Assembly (NCBI GenBank): GCA_963799365.1
Contig: CAWCWV010000013.1
Coordinates: 1-64,000 of the forward strand
Reading direction: 5' to 3'
Length of the DNA stretch: 64,000 nucleotides
Origin: Marinirhabdus sp963799365
GTDB lineage: Bacteria > Bacteroidota > Bacteroidia > Flavobacteriales > Flavobacteriaceae
Shown here: positions 18,023-27,360 of the stretch, piece by piece
Layout: each line of letters opens with the position of its first letter
Numbering within the stretch: the stretch's first letter is position 1
Program-made: the position numbers and the translations under genes
Notes under the pieces: model-generated
What the model saw: the letters and a program-made list of their open reading frames with translations, nothing else
Told to the model about the DNA's origin: nothing
The model's database searches: none

Positions 18023-19186
18023 TTATACTTCGTTTTTTCGGCGTGCTTTCATCCACCTTTCAGGTATCTCCTGATTTGTTGCACCCACGTATTCACTGTA
18101 GGTGCAAGGTAATAACGTATGCTTTTTCAGTTTAGTATCTACTTCTGAAATAAATGGTATTTCTATCCACCATCTACCCGTTTTATGACTCTTTTTAAAC
18201 ACCAAAATCTCTTCATCAATAGGCACTTTATAGGTAGAATAGTACCGTTCGTCGGTAAAATCTTCGTCTAAAACTCTAAAATTAACACCTTCGATGAAGT
18301 ACCAGAGTATTTGTGCAATTAACATCGCTCCACTTTTTGCACCCTCAAAATCTTTGAGCTCGAAGACCCCAAAAGAACTTACTTTGTTGCTTATACCTGC
18401 ATACCGGGCAATAGCACATATTTCTCTGCTGTCGAATCCATTAGGACTAGCACTGTTCTTATAACTTAATTCTGAGCCCTTTATTGCCGTGCTGTCTATA
18501 CTAACAATATCTGCATCGCGCAAGATTGGTTCCACAACCGACACATCGGCCATAATATCCCCCAAGCGGTAGGCATCAAAATATAGCTTATTCATAAGGG
18601 CTATTTCTCCTGGAGGGTTAAAAAAAGATTGGTATCCCACAACACTGTAGTTAAAAAGATTGTACGGTTCGTCTACAATTATTTTCCCCACATACGATTT
18701 ATTTGTGATTGGTTTTTCTGCGTCTCCCAAATCGAAGTTAGCATCTATATTCACCATATTTACCATTTTGCCTATGGTATCATACGCTCTGTATTGGGCA
18801 TACAAAATATCCTGGCTACCCCCTAAAATTAAAGGAATGATCTTTTTCTTAAGTAATGCAGCTATTACTGTTTTGAAAGCAAAGTAGGTGTCTTCAACAG
18901 TAGCTCCATTCTGTATATCGCCTAGATCTACAATTTTTTTATCCCAATTTCCCGGATAAAGCGAATAGAGTGCCTTTCTGAAAGAATTTAATTTAATCGC
19001 TTCGCCTATATAATCTACATCTTTTCGGTTTTCCAGAACTCCTACAATAGCAAAACCCACATCTTTTAAATCAGGAATATCTCCATTTTTGCGATGTGCC
19101 TCAATTTGTTTACCTAATGTACCATCGGCCAGAATTTCTCTGTCGGCCAATACTTTTTTTGAAACGGGGGAAAGAAATTCAATCAT
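18023..19186 (-). CDS. Arginase-fold (formimidoylglutamase-like) protein, degenerate metal site
   Basis: A 387-residue ureohydrolase-superfamily protein: PLILGGSQDI (residues about 118-127), NIDANFDLGD (146-155), SIDSTAIKGSEL (229-240) and SPNGFDSREICAIARYAG align with the arginase motifs GGDHS, DAHxD, SxDxDxxDP and the helix after it. Several manganese ligands are replaced: the GGDHS histidine by Q125, the DAHxD histidine by N150 and the second aspartate of DxD by T233; D148, D152 and D231 remain. Hydrolysis of formimidoylglutamate or arginine is therefore doubtful. It lies 110 bases upstream of gldK and 44 bases after topA. Automatic names such as formimidoylglutamase should be used with care. 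Confidence 0.8.
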   Translation of the reverse strand: MIEFLSPVSKKVLADREILADGTLGKQIEAHRKNGDIPDLKDVGFAIVGVLENRKDVDYIGEAIKLNSFRKALYSLYPGNWDKKIVDLGDIQNGATVEDTYFAFKTVIAALLKKKIIPLILGGSQDILYAQYRAYDTIGKMVNMVNIDANFDLGDAEKPITNKSYVGKIIVDEPYNLFNYSVVGYQSFFNPPGEIALMNKLYFDAYRLGDIMADVSVVEPILRDADIVSIDSTAIKGSELSYKNSASPNGFDSREICAIARYAGISNKVSSFGVFELKDFEGAKSGAMLIAQILWYFIEGVNFRVLDEDFTDERYYSTYKVPIDEEILVFKKSHKTGRWWIEIPFISEVDTKLKKHTLLPCTYSEYVGATNQEIPERWMKARRKNEV

Positions 19187-19230
19187 GTATACTTGCGCCT
19201 AAAGTGCGTTAGCGTTAAAAGTGCTTAAAA

Positions 19231-21741
19231 TTATTTTTTTGCTGAAGTTTTCTTATTTGCAGCGGTTTTTTTCTTTGTCGTTTTTTTCTTAGGTGCTTTT
19301 TTTGCAAATAGTTCCTGAGCGTCTTCCAGAGTAATCTTATCTGCTTTAGTTGTTTTAGGCAACTCTATTTTGGTTTTTCCTTTAATCAAGTTGAAACGAC
19401 CCCAACGTGCTTTCTCCAGTCGAATCCCTTCGTCAGGCCATTCATTGATGAGCTTGTCTATTTCTTTTTGTTTTTTATCTTCAATTAACTGAACAATATC
19501 ATCATCGGTAAGATTGTCGAAATCATATTTTTTATTCACGTTAATAAACATGTCATTCCACTTTATAAAAGGGCCGAACCTACCTTTTCCTTTTTGCACC
19601 GGTAAATCGTCATACATATATATAGGTGCATCGGCTTTTTTCTTCTCCTCGATCAGCTCTTTTGCATAAGGCATTTCCACATCTAACGGGTCCATCCCTT
19701 TAGGCAATGAAATAAACATCTTTCCGAACCTCACATAAGGTCCGAAACGTCCATTATTCACTTCTACTTCTTCGCCTTCATAGATCCCTAAAGTTTTTGG
19801 AAGCTTGAATAAATCCATAACTTCTTCAAAAGTCACCATATGTAGTTGCTGGTCTGGACGTAAGCTGGCAAACTTTTTTTCATCATCGTCTGGCGCCCCA
19901 ATTTGTGCCATAGGACCATATTTACCTAAGCGCACCAAAACAGGTCGTCCACTTTCAGGATCGTCTCCTAAAATACGTTCGCCGCTTTCGCGTTCGGCAT
20001 TTTCTTGGACATCTTCTACACGAGGGTGAAATTCTGCATAAAAGCTTTTCATCATTTTCTTCCAGTCTTCCTTCCCTTCAGCAATGTCATCAAAATTTTC
20101 TTCGACTTTTGCCGTGAAGTTAAATTCCAGGATATTTCCGAAGTGCTCTACCAAGAAATCATTCACGATCATTCCAATATCTGTAGGCACCAATTTTCCT
20201 TTATCGCTCCCAACAGTTTCGGTGAGCGTAGTATCTTTCAGCTTGTCATTCTCCAAGGTTAGCTGAAGATATTTACGTTCCACACCTTCAATGGTACCTT
20301 TCTCTACATAATTTCTATTGATAATGGTAGAAATAGTTGGCGCGTAGGTAGAGGGTCGGCCAATACCTAATTCTTCCAATTGCTTTACCAAAGAAGCTTC
20401 GGTATAACGGTATGGTGCTCTTGTAAAGCGTTCGGTTGCTGAAATATAATGACTATCCAGAACATCTCCTTTAGTTAAATTAGGCAACATTCCGTCTTGC
20501 TCTTCTTCTTCAAAATCGGTTCCCTCTAAATAAACTTTTAGAAAACCGTCAAATTTTATCATTTCTCCATTGGCAGTGAATTGTTCTTTCACATTTTTGG
20601 CGCCTAATACATCAATTTTTACGTTGGTACGTTCCAATTGTGCATCTGCCATTTGGCTGGCGAGGGTACGCTTCCAAATAAGGTCGTACAATCTTGCCTG
20701 GTCACGGTCTCCTTCTATGCCGTGATTACTCATATCGGTTGGGCGGATAGCCTCGTGAGCCTCTTGTGCTCCTTTGGATTTACCCTTATAATTACGCGGC
20801 TGGCAATATTCTTCTCCGTAGTAACCTGCTATTTCTTTTTGAGCTGCATTTTTCGCATCATTACTCAAGTTTACGCTATCGGTTCTCATATAAGTAATAA
20901 GACCAGCTTCGTACAAACGTTGGGCAATGGTCATTGTTTTTCCTACTGAAAAATATAATTTTCGAGATGCTTCCTGTTGTAAAGTTGATGTGGTAAATGG
21001 TGCGGCAGGAGATTTTTTAGCAGGCTTTTTGGTAAGGTCTGCTATTTTATAATTGGCACCCACATTTTTTTCCAGAAAAGCTCTAGCTTCAGCTTCTGTT
21101 TCAAAATTCTTGGGAAGTTTTGCTTTAAAAGAACTACCTTCAGCAGTCATAAATTCTGCATCAATCCTGTAGGAACCTACAGGTGTAAAACCTTCTATCT
21201 CCCGTTCGCGTTCTACAATTAATCGCACAGCAACAGATTGTACACGTCCGGCAGATAAGCCTCCTTTTACTTTTCTCCAGAGCACTGGCGACAATTCATA
21301 GCCCACCAATCTATCCAAAACACGTCTGGCCTGTTGGGCGTTTACTAAATTGTAATCTATTTTTCTTGGATTTTCAATTGCCCTAAGAATGGCTGTCTTT
21401 GTAATTTCGTGGAAAACTATTCGCTTTGTATTTTCATCTTTAAGATCTAGCTCTTCGGCCAAGTGCCAAGCAATAGCCTCCCCCTCTCGATCCTCATCAC
21501 TTGCCAACCAGACCATTTCGGCTTTTTTGGCAAGACCTTTCAACTCCTTTACCAAGGTTTTTTTATCTGGGGAGACAATATATTTAGGTGTAAAATCTCC
21601 CGCTACATCTACCCCTAACTCTTTTGAAGGTAAATCTGCAATATGCCCAAAACTGGAAGCTACCTTAAAATCTTTTCCGAGGAATTTCTCTATTGTTTTG
21701 GCTTTTGCCGGGGACTCCACAATCACTAAATTCTTTGCCAT
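19231..21741 (-). CDS. topA: DNA topoisomerase I
   Basis: An 836-residue type IA topoisomerase. It begins with the TOPRIM domain (KNLVIVESPAKAKTIEKFLG, then DEDREGEAIAWH for magnesium binding), has the active-site tyrosine in ITYMRTDSVNLS, and ends with C-terminal topoisomerase repeats (GPYVRFGKMFISLPKG, GRFGPFIKWNDMFINV) instead of four-cysteine zinc fingers, then a lysine-rich tail (KKTTKKKTAANKKTSAKK). It relaxes negative supercoils. An upstream in-frame ATG at 21760-21762 would add seven residues, but ATG 21739-21741 gives the canonical MAKNLVIVESPAKAKT start. It heads the run that continues into the arginase-like gene and gldKLMN. Confidence 0.95.
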   Translation of the reverse strand: MAKNLVIVESPAKAKTIEKFLGKDFKVASSFGHIADLPSKELGVDVAGDFTPKYIVSPDKKTLVKELKGLAKKAEMVWLASDEDREGEAIAWHLAEELDLKDENTKRIVFHEITKTAILRAIENPRKIDYNLVNAQQARRVLDRLVGYELSPVLWRKVKGGLSAGRVQSVAVRLIVEREREIEGFTPVGSYRIDAEFMTAEGSSFKAKLPKNFETEAEARAFLEKNVGANYKIADLTKKPAKKSPAAPFTTSTLQQEASRKLYFSVGKTMTIAQRLYEAGLITYMRTDSVNLSNDAKNAAQKEIAGYYGEEYCQPRNYKGKSKGAQEAHEAIRPTDMSNHGIEGDRDQARLYDLIWKRTLASQMADAQLERTNVKIDVLGAKNVKEQFTANGEMIKFDGFLKVYLEGTDFEEEEQDGMLPNLTKGDVLDSHYISATERFTRAPYRYTEASLVKQLEELGIGRPSTYAPTISTIINRNYVEKGTIEGVERKYLQLTLENDKLKDTTLTETVGSDKGKLVPTDIGMIVNDFLVEHFGNILEFNFTAKVEENFDDIAEGKEDWKKMMKSFYAEFHPRVEDVQENAERESGERILGDDPESGRPVLVRLGKYGPMAQIGAPDDDEKKFASLRPDQQLHMVTFEEVMDLFKLPKTLGIYEGEEVEVNNGRFGPYVRFGKMFISLPKGMDPLDVEMPYAKELIEEKKKADAPIYMYDDLPVQKGKGRFGPFIKWNDMFINVNKKYDFDNLTDDDIVQLIEDKKQKEIDKLINEWPDEGIRLEKARWGRFNLIKGKTKIELPKTTKADKITLEDAQELFAKKAPKKKTTKKKTAANKKTSAKK

Positions 21742-21953
21742 CTGTTCTTTTTTCTTAATCATTCCCTTGAAGAAAGGAATTCAATTTTTCGATTACAAAA
21801 GTATGCGAATTTTTTTATAACGAAATTTTAACCGTAAAAATTAAGCTTCCGTTAACATAGAGCGCTCAGGAATACTGGAAAATGTGCTATAAAATTTTGG
21901 TTTTAAATCTAAATGTTTTTCTTTTTATGAGTAAAAACAAATATCGAATTTCT

Positions 21954-22703
21954 TCATTCTGAAATTTCAGCTGTAAAACCAACCGTATTTTTATAAATAC
22001 TATATATAGGTATGTGCACAAAAAGCTGTGTCACGAAGACTCCCACGAAGCAAAACACAATCCCTAATTGGGCAATCATATTACTAATTAAAATAATACC
22101 GAAAATGATAAGCCAGAACTTATGCCCCAGTTTAAAGGCGGCTTTAATAATCTGGGAAACAGAAAGGTCTAGGTTAAACGTAAAAAGTATTGCAAACAAT
22201 TGTAGCGGCACCATCACATAAAAAATAGGTACATAGCACAACAATGCAGCGGCTATTGCGATCCCCATAGCCGCAAGATTGAGCAACAAAATCTTCCCTA
22301 CATTCCCTTTCAAATAAGAAAAATAACCGCCTGGATTTTCATTAGATCCTTCGTCTTTTATTCTAATTACTTTATAAAAATGTGCTACCAGAGAAAAATT
22401 AAATACCTGAACGATGAGTGCGGCCATAAAAATACCTACCAGATATCCTATCCAGATAGAAAGGGGATAATTTATAGTTGGTTGATAATAGGAATCTCCA
22501 AAATTTTCAAACAAACCAATATACATTGGAGCTAGTGGGACGTAAACCAGAATTAAAAAAGGAATCATCATAGCCATACTAATAAGGCCGTGGTAAAGGG
22601 CAGGTTGCCAAAGCTCTTTAACAGCGTCGAATGTTTTGGTCAAGATATCCCCAAAATCTGGTTTCTGGGCGTTTTCAATTCTTTTAAAAATTGGATGTTC
22701 CAT
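21954..22703 (-). CDS. Multi-pass membrane protein of unknown function
   Basis: A 249-residue integral membrane protein with a soluble N-terminal stretch (MEHPIFKRIENAQKPDFGDI) and about five to six hydrophobic segments, for example MMIPFLILVYVPLAPMYIG, IWIGYLVGIFMAALIVQVF, ILLLNLAAMGIAIAAALLCY and FWLIIFGIILISNMIAQLG. Its layout recalls the DUF975/YciC-like family of small membrane proteins, often misnamed in databases. I cannot assign a function. It is divergent from miaB, with 127 bases between the start codons. Confidence 0.6.
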   Translation of the reverse strand: MEHPIFKRIENAQKPDFGDILTKTFDAVKELWQPALYHGLISMAMMIPFLILVYVPLAPMYIGLFENFGDSYYQPTINYPLSIWIGYLVGIFMAALIVQVFNFSLVAHFYKVIRIKDEGSNENPGGYFSYLKGNVGKILLLNLAAMGIAIAAALLCYVPIFYVMVPLQLFAILFTFNLDLSVSQIIKAAFKLGHKFWLIIFGIILISNMIAQLGIVFCFVGVFVTQLFVHIPIYSIYKNTVGFTAEISE

Positions 22704-22756
22704 AGGATTGCTATATTAATCTGAAAGTTAAAGATAGAAAAAAGAAATCTGCCATT

Positions 22757-22788
22757 TTGACACAACTATAGATTAATCCATATCTTTG
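22757..22788 (+). promoter_or_regulatory. Bacteroidota-type promoter of miaB
   Basis: TTG (22757-22759), 21 bases, then TATCTTTG (22781-22788), a full match to the TAnnTTTG -7 element. It is placed 42 bases before the miaB ATG. Confidence 0.65.
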
Positions 22789-22830
22789 CACACTGCTTGA
22801 CAGATGAATATTTAGATTTCAGAAAAAAGT

Positions 22831-24267
22831 ATGCAACATAAAACCATAGAAGAAACCAAACAGGGAAATTCACTTATTTTAGAAAGTAAAAAGGAAAACA
22901 CCAAAAAGCTTTTTATCGAAAGTTATGGCTGTGCTATGAATTTTAGCGACAGTGAAATTGTAGCGTCTATTCTTAATGACCAAGGTTTTAACACAACTCA
23001 AAATTTGGAAGAGGCAGATTTAGTTCTGGTAAACACTTGTTCCATTAGAGATAAAGCAGAACAAACTGTTCGTAAACGTCTTGAAAAATACAATGCTGTA
23101 AAACGGGACCATAATCCAAAAATGAAAGTAGGCGTCCTGGGGTGTATGGCAGAACGTTTGAAAGAAAAATTCCTAGACGAAGAAAAAATAGTAGATATGG
23201 TCGTAGGCCCAGACGCCTATAAAGACCTTCCCAATCTTCTTGCCGAAGTAGAAGCAGGAAACAACGCAGTAAACGTAATCCTCTCCAAAGATGAAACCTA
23301 TGGGGACATTGCTCCCGTTCGACTAAATACCAACGGAATTAATGCCTTGGTAAGTATTACGCGTGGCTGTGACAATATGTGTACATTTTGCGTAGTTCCT
23401 TTCACACGTGGACGCGAGCGCAGCCGTGATCCGCAAAGTATTTTAGGAGAAATAAACGAACTCGCTATAAAGGGATACAAAGAAATTACTTTGCTGGGTC
23501 AAAATGTAGATAGCTATGTATGGTATGGTGGCGGACTTAAAAAAGATTTTAAGAATGCTTCGGAAATGGAGAAAGCCACGGCAACGTCTTTTTCGCAATT
23601 ACTAACTATGGTTGCCGAAGCACAACCCAAAATGCGTATTCGGTTTTCTACCAGTAATCCGCAGGACATGACCGAAGATGTATTCCATGTGATGGCGAAA
23701 TATCAAAACATTTGTAAACACGTGCATTTACCCTTCCAAAGCGGAAGCGACCGAATACTAAAAGAAATGAATCGCCAGCACACGGCAGACGAGTACAGGA
23801 CGTTGGTGAAAAGGATGTGGGAAATTTTGCCTAATTGTAGCATCTCACAAGATATTATTGTAGGCTTCCCTGGCGAAACGGAACAAGACCACCAGGACAC
23901 CTTACGATTAATGGAGGATATAAAATTCACCTTCGGGTACATGTACAAATATTCAGAAAGACCTGGTACTATGGCCGCTAGAAAATTTGAAGACGATGTC
24001 CCGGAAGCCACAAAAAAGAGAAGACTTACCGAAATTGTAGACGCACAAAGAGCACATGCCGCCTATAGAACACAACAATTTTTAGGTAAAAAAACAGAAG
24101 TACTCATAGAAAAAGAATCTAAGAAAAACCCGGATCAATGGAGCGGCCGCAATGAGCAAAGCATAGGTGTCGTTTTTCCAAAAGGGAATTATAAAATAGG
24201 CGACTTGGTTCATGTGAAAATTCACGACTGTACGAGTGCAACCTTGATTGGCGAGGCGGTTACATAA
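22831..24267 (+). CDS. miaB: tRNA-2-methylthio-N6-dimethylallyladenosine synthase MiaB
   Basis: A 478-residue radical-SAM methylthiotransferase that converts i6A37 to ms2i6A37 in tRNAs reading UNN codons. The N-terminal domain has the three auxiliary-cluster cysteines C34 (ESYGCAMNFSDSE), C70 (VNTCSIRDKA) and C105 (LGCMAER). The radical SAM cluster is C180, C184 and C187 (RGCDNMCTFC). A TRAM domain ends the protein (TEVLIEKESKKNPDQWSGR and following). Length and motifs are normal for MiaB rather than MtaB or RimO. It is followed by a hairpin-rich repeat and the sigma-54 activator. Confidence 0.95.
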   Translation: MQHKTIEETKQGNSLILESKKENTKKLFIESYGCAMNFSDSEIVASILNDQGFNTTQNLEEADLVLVNTCSIRDKAEQTVRKRLEKYNAVKRDHNPKMKVGVLGCMAERLKEKFLDEEKIVDMVVGPDAYKDLPNLLAEVEAGNNAVNVILSKDETYGDIAPVRLNTNGINALVSITRGCDNMCTFCVVPFTRGRERSRDPQSILGEINELAIKGYKEITLLGQNVDSYVWYGGGLKKDFKNASEMEKATATSFSQLLTMVAEAQPKMRIRFSTSNPQDMTEDVFHVMAKYQNICKHVHLPFQSGSDRILKEMNRQHTADEYRTLVKRMWEILPNCSISQDIIVGFPGETEQDHQDTLRLMEDIKFTFGYMYKYSERPGTMAARKFEDDVPEATKKRRLTEIVDAQRAHAAYRTQQFLGKKTEVLIEKESKKNPDQWSGRNEQSIGVVFPKGNYKIGDLVHVKIHDCTSATLIGEAVT

Positions 24268-24285
24268 TCCCCGCCCTTCGATACA

Positions 24286-24336
24286 ATTTTACTTTTTAAG
24301 CTTTGCTTAAAAAATAAAATCACTCAGGAACCTGAG
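24286..24336. repeat. Two adjacent palindromes after miaB
   Basis: ATTTTACTTTTTAAGC (24286-24301) pairs with GCTTAAAAAATAAAAT (24305-24320), a 16-base stem with one mismatch and a 3-base loop. CTCAGG-aa-CCTGAG follows (24323-24336). The outer CCCTTCGATAC...CTCAGG context is similar to the TCGAAG/CTGAG repeats elsewhere in this window. It could end miaB transcription, but it lacks a T-run directly after the stem. Confidence 0.6.
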
Positions 24337-24420
24337 ATTTGAAGTAGTATTGAACAAAAGTAAATTGAATTTTTAGTCAGATTGGGATTTGGGATTTAAA
24401 TTTTTGGAATTTTAAAAAAT

Positions 24421-25695
24421 ATGGAAAGCGTACAAGCAACAAAACAAAGGTTCGGGATTATTGGGAATGACCCAAAACTGAATCGCGCTGTAGAAAAAGC
24501 CATACAAGTTGCCCCTACCGATATTTCGGTATTGGTTACTGGTGAAAGTGGTGTAGGAAAAGAAAGTATTCCTAAAATAATTCATTCGCTATCGCACCGA
24601 AAGCACGGAAAGTATATTGCTGTAAACTGTGGTGCCATTCCCGAAGGAACCATAGACAGCGAGCTTTTTGGACACGAAAAAGGATCTTTTACTGGAGCCA
24701 CAGCAACCCGAAGTGGTTATTTTGAAGTAGCCGATGGAGGAACTATTTTCCTAGATGAAGTTGGTGAACTCCCCTTGCCTACCCAAGTGCGTTTATTGCG
24801 AGTACTGGAGAATGGCGAATTTTTAAAAGTAGGCTCCTCTAAAATTCAAAAAACCGATGTGCGGATTGTGGCAGCAACCAATGTGAAAATGACCGAGGCC
24901 ATTAACAAAGGAAAATTTAGAGAAGACCTTTATTATAGATTAAGTACCGTAGATATTAACCTGCCGCCTTTGAGAGAACGTTCGGAAGATATTCATCTAT
25001 TATTTCGGAAATTTGCGGCAGATTTTGCACAGAAATATAAAATGCCCACACTTCGGTTGGAGGAGAGTGCTGTACAGACATTACTAAATTATCGCTGGAG
25101 CGGAAATATTCGTCAATTGCGGAATGTTGCCGAACAAATTTCAGTATTAGAACAAGAAAGAAATATAAGCAAAGAAAAACTGCGTCAATACCTTCCGGAC
25201 ATGGGAAGCAACTTGCCAGCCGTTATCAATCCGAAGAAAAACGAAAGTGACTTTAGTAGCGAACGCGATATTTTGTATAAGGTTTTGTTCGATATGCAAC
25301 GTGACGTAAACGATCTTAAAAAATTAACGCTAGAGTTAATGAAATCTGGAAACGCTTCTAAGGTAAAAGAGGAAAACGAAGGGCTTATAAATAAAATATA
25401 TTCTGAAAAGCACAACCATCAAGAAGAACTGGCGGCCATTGTCGAAGAGGATTATGATGAGCCATCGAGTGTGGAAGTTTTAAATATTGCTGAAAAAGCT
25501 TCAGAGGCAAGAGAAAACAAATACGATTTTGCCGAAGAAATTCAAGAAGAAGAAAGTCTGTCTTTACAAGACAAAGAACTGGAACTCATTAAGAAGTCAC
25601 TAGATAAATACAAAGGAAAACGCAAAGATGCCGCAGACGAATTAGGCATAAGCGAACGTACCTTGTACAGAAAAATTAAACAATACGATCTCTAG
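24421..25695 (+). CDS. Sigma-54-dependent transcriptional activator (AAA+, Fis-type HTH)
   Basis: A 424-residue activator lacking an N-terminal receiver or GAF domain: the AAA+ domain starts almost at once. Walker A is GESGVGKE (residues 41-48); the sigma-54-contact loop is GSFTGA (88-93) in place of the usual GAFTGA; Walker B is GGTIFLDEVGELP; the arginine-finger region is FREDLYYRL. An acidic, low-complexity linker follows, then a C-terminal Fis-type helix-turn-helix (KDAADELGISERTLYRKIKQ). It should activate RpoN promoters. The regulon cannot be read here; it is placed directly upstream of lptE, the TPR gene and secG in the same direction, which may be an arrangement shared by Flavobacteriia. 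Confidence 0.88.
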   Translation: MESVQATKQRFGIIGNDPKLNRAVEKAIQVAPTDISVLVTGESGVGKESIPKIIHSLSHRKHGKYIAVNCGAIPEGTIDSELFGHEKGSFTGATATRSGYFEVADGGTIFLDEVGELPLPTQVRLLRVLENGEFLKVGSSKIQKTDVRIVAATNVKMTEAINKGKFREDLYYRLSTVDINLPPLRERSEDIHLLFRKFAADFAQKYKMPTLRLEESAVQTLLNYRWSGNIRQLRNVAEQISVLEQERNISKEKLRQYLPDMGSNLPAVINPKKNESDFSSERDILYKVLFDMQRDVNDLKKLTLELMKSGNASKVKEENEGLINKIYSEKHNHQEELAAIVEEDYDEPSSVEVLNIAEKASEARENKYDFAEEIQEEESLSLQDKELELIKKSLDKYKGKRKDAADELGISERTLYRKIKQYDL

Positions 25696-25730
25696 CTTTA
25701 AAATTGTATTTTTGAACAAAGTGGTACAAA

Positions 25731-25850
25731 ATGAATTTAGACTCAAAAAAATCGAAACTTATTCAAGCTATTTAAAGAATTGAAGACGAATCGTTACTTG
25801 CAGCAAATGAAGCCTTGTGAACAAAAAAATCTAGTAGCTATTAGAGTCGT
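25731..25850 (+). pseudogene. Decayed small antitoxin-like ORF
   Basis: From ATG 25731 the frame reads MNLDSKKSKLIQAI, stop, RIEDESLLAANEAL, stop, TKKSSSY, stop. The reassembled text has the pattern of short flavobacterial addiction-module N-termini (leucine/isoleucine-rich LIQxI...DESLL). Three in-frame stops (25773 TAA, 25818 TGA, 25842 TAG) show that it is not functional as it stands. No toxin gene follows. The family guess is from memory of such motifs and is only moderately secure. Confidence 0.45.
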
Positions 25851-25897
25851 TTTCGGCACCCGCCAAAACCCAACAAAACTGAAAAGAAATACCTAAA

Positions 25898-26413
25898 ATG
25901 ACGCTAACCTTAAAAAAAATAACGCTTCTTCTACTCCTTTGTTTGGTGTTTCAAGGCTGCAAATTTTACTCGTTTACGGGTGCAGATATTGATTACAGCA
26001 CTACAAAAACTTTTCAGGTAAACTTTTTTCAGAACAACGCACCTATCGTAGAACCGGGAATTGGGCGGGATTTTACATTAAAATTGCAGGATATTCTTAT
26101 CAATCAAACAAGCTTAGATTTGGTAAATAATAATGGTGATCTTATTTACGAAGGAGAGATTACCGAATATTATATCGCTCCAATCACAGCGCAAGCAAAC
26201 AGTACCGCCGCCCAGAACCGATTGACCATAAGTGTGAATGTTCGGTTTTTTAATACCAATAAAGAAGAAAAGGATTTTGAACAGCGTTTCTCTTTTTATT
26301 TTGATTATGCTGGGCAACGCCAACTTACAGGCGCGGCACTCGATGATGCTATTGATGTAATATACGAACGCCTCACCCAAGATATTTTTAACAAATCGCT
26401 CGCTAACTGGTAA
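25898..26413 (+). CDS. lptE: LPS assembly lipoprotein LptE
   Basis: A 171-residue lipoprotein with signal sequence ITLLLLLCLVFQGC (lipidated cysteine about residue 21) followed by KFYSFTGADIDYSTTKTFQV, a common start of Bacteroidota LptE. LptE plugs the LptD barrel and helps place LPS in the outer membrane. The fold is short alternating strands with two helices; the conserved YEGEITEYYIAPI segment and C-terminal helix DDAIDVIYERLTQDIFNKSL fit. It is followed after 2 bases by the TPR-like gene, so the two are coupled. Confidence 0.85.
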   Translation: MTLTLKKITLLLLLCLVFQGCKFYSFTGADIDYSTTKTFQVNFFQNNAPIVEPGIGRDFTLKLQDILINQTSLDLVNNNGDLIYEGEITEYYIAPITAQANSTAAQNRLTISVNVRFFNTNKEEKDFEQRFSFYFDYAGQRQLTGAALDDAIDVIYERLTQDIFNKSLANW

Positions 26414-26415
26414 TT

Positions 26416-27360
26416 GTGAATACAGAAACTTTTACATATCTCTTGGCAAATCCGCAGCAGTTGACAGACCAACAGCTTAGGGAGATCACTACCTTGGTTC
26501 AAAAATATCCGTACTTCCAAAGTGCTCGAGCCTTGCAATTAAAAGGACTTAAGAATAATAATAGCTTTTTGTACAATGACACCCTAAAGGTTACTGCTGC
26601 ACATACAGCAGATCGTGATATCCTTTTTCAGTATATAACTTCCAAAGAATTTGTGCAGGATAAAATTTCAGAACTCATCATACAGCACGATGCGTCGGTG
26701 AATGAGCTAGAGGTGACTATTGAAGATATTTCAGAGCAAACAGCACTCGAGCTTGACAAAAAAATGAAAGCCGAATTACAAAAAGCAGAGGCGATTTTAA
26801 ATCCACTATTGTTTGAACGTAAAGTACAGTCGGTTGTAACAATTTCTAATGAAAATGAAATCGAAGCTGAAACTGAAATCGAAAACAACAGTGAAACTTC
26901 AGCAAAAGTTTTAGAAGAAAAAATTATAGCAGTAGATGCGCCACTTCCGTTTAAAAAAGACGACACCCACTCCTTTAGCGAATGGTTACAACTCACACAA
27001 GCTAAACCCATTGAGCGAACCGAAGCCAAAACAGACGAACCAACATCTGAGACTGAAGAACTAAACAACGTCCCTACAGCCGAAGAAAAGTTTGAATTGA
27101 TTGAAAAATTCATTCAAGAAAAGCCAAAACTGGAAGTTTCTATTACGCAAACCAAACAACCCGACCTTGCAAAACAGTACACTCAAACGCCAAGTTCCTT
27201 GATGACAGAGACCTTGGCAAAGGTTTACTTGCAACAAAAAAACTATAAAAAAGCCATAAAAGCATACGAAATATTAATTTTGAAAAATCCCGAAAAAAGT
27301 GGTTTCTTTGCAGACCAAATTCGAGCAATTAAAAAACTGAATACAAAAGAAGCAACATGA
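26416..27360 (+). CDS. Tetratricopeptide-like protein of the lptE-secG locus
   Basis: A 314-residue cytoplasmic protein. It starts with GTG (26416-26418), two bases after the lptE stop. The N-terminal part (PQQLTDQQLREITTLVQKYPYFQSARAL) and the C-terminal LAKVYLQQKNYKKAIKAYEILILKNPEKSGFF segment look like a TPR-like helical pair. The middle is acidic and low complexity. No enzyme motif is visible. Its stop codon overlaps the secG ATG (ATGA at 27357-27360). The position between lptE and secG suggests an envelope role, but this is inference. Confidence 0.75.
   Translation: MNTETFTYLLANPQQLTDQQLREITTLVQKYPYFQSARALQLKGLKNNNSFLYNDTLKVTAAHTADRDILFQYITSKEFVQDKISELIIQHDASVNELEVTIEDISEQTALELDKKMKAELQKAEAILNPLLFERKVQSVVTISNENEIEAETEIENNSETSAKVLEEKIIAVDAPLPFKKDDTHSFSEWLQLTQAKPIERTEAKTDEPTSETEELNNVPTAEEKFELIEKFIQEKPKLEVSITQTKQPDLAKQYTQTPSSLMTETLAKVYLQQKNYKKAIKAYEILILKNPEKSGFFADQIRAIKKLNTKEAT

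Noticed and set aside
21389..21820. Plus-strand frame of 143 codons opposite the topA start
   Set aside because: Antisense of the TOPRIM region of topA; no independent evidence.
26628..27113. Minus-strand frame of 161 codons opposite the TPR gene
   Set aside because: Serine/phenylalanine-rich antisense shadow of a glutamate/lysine-rich coding frame.
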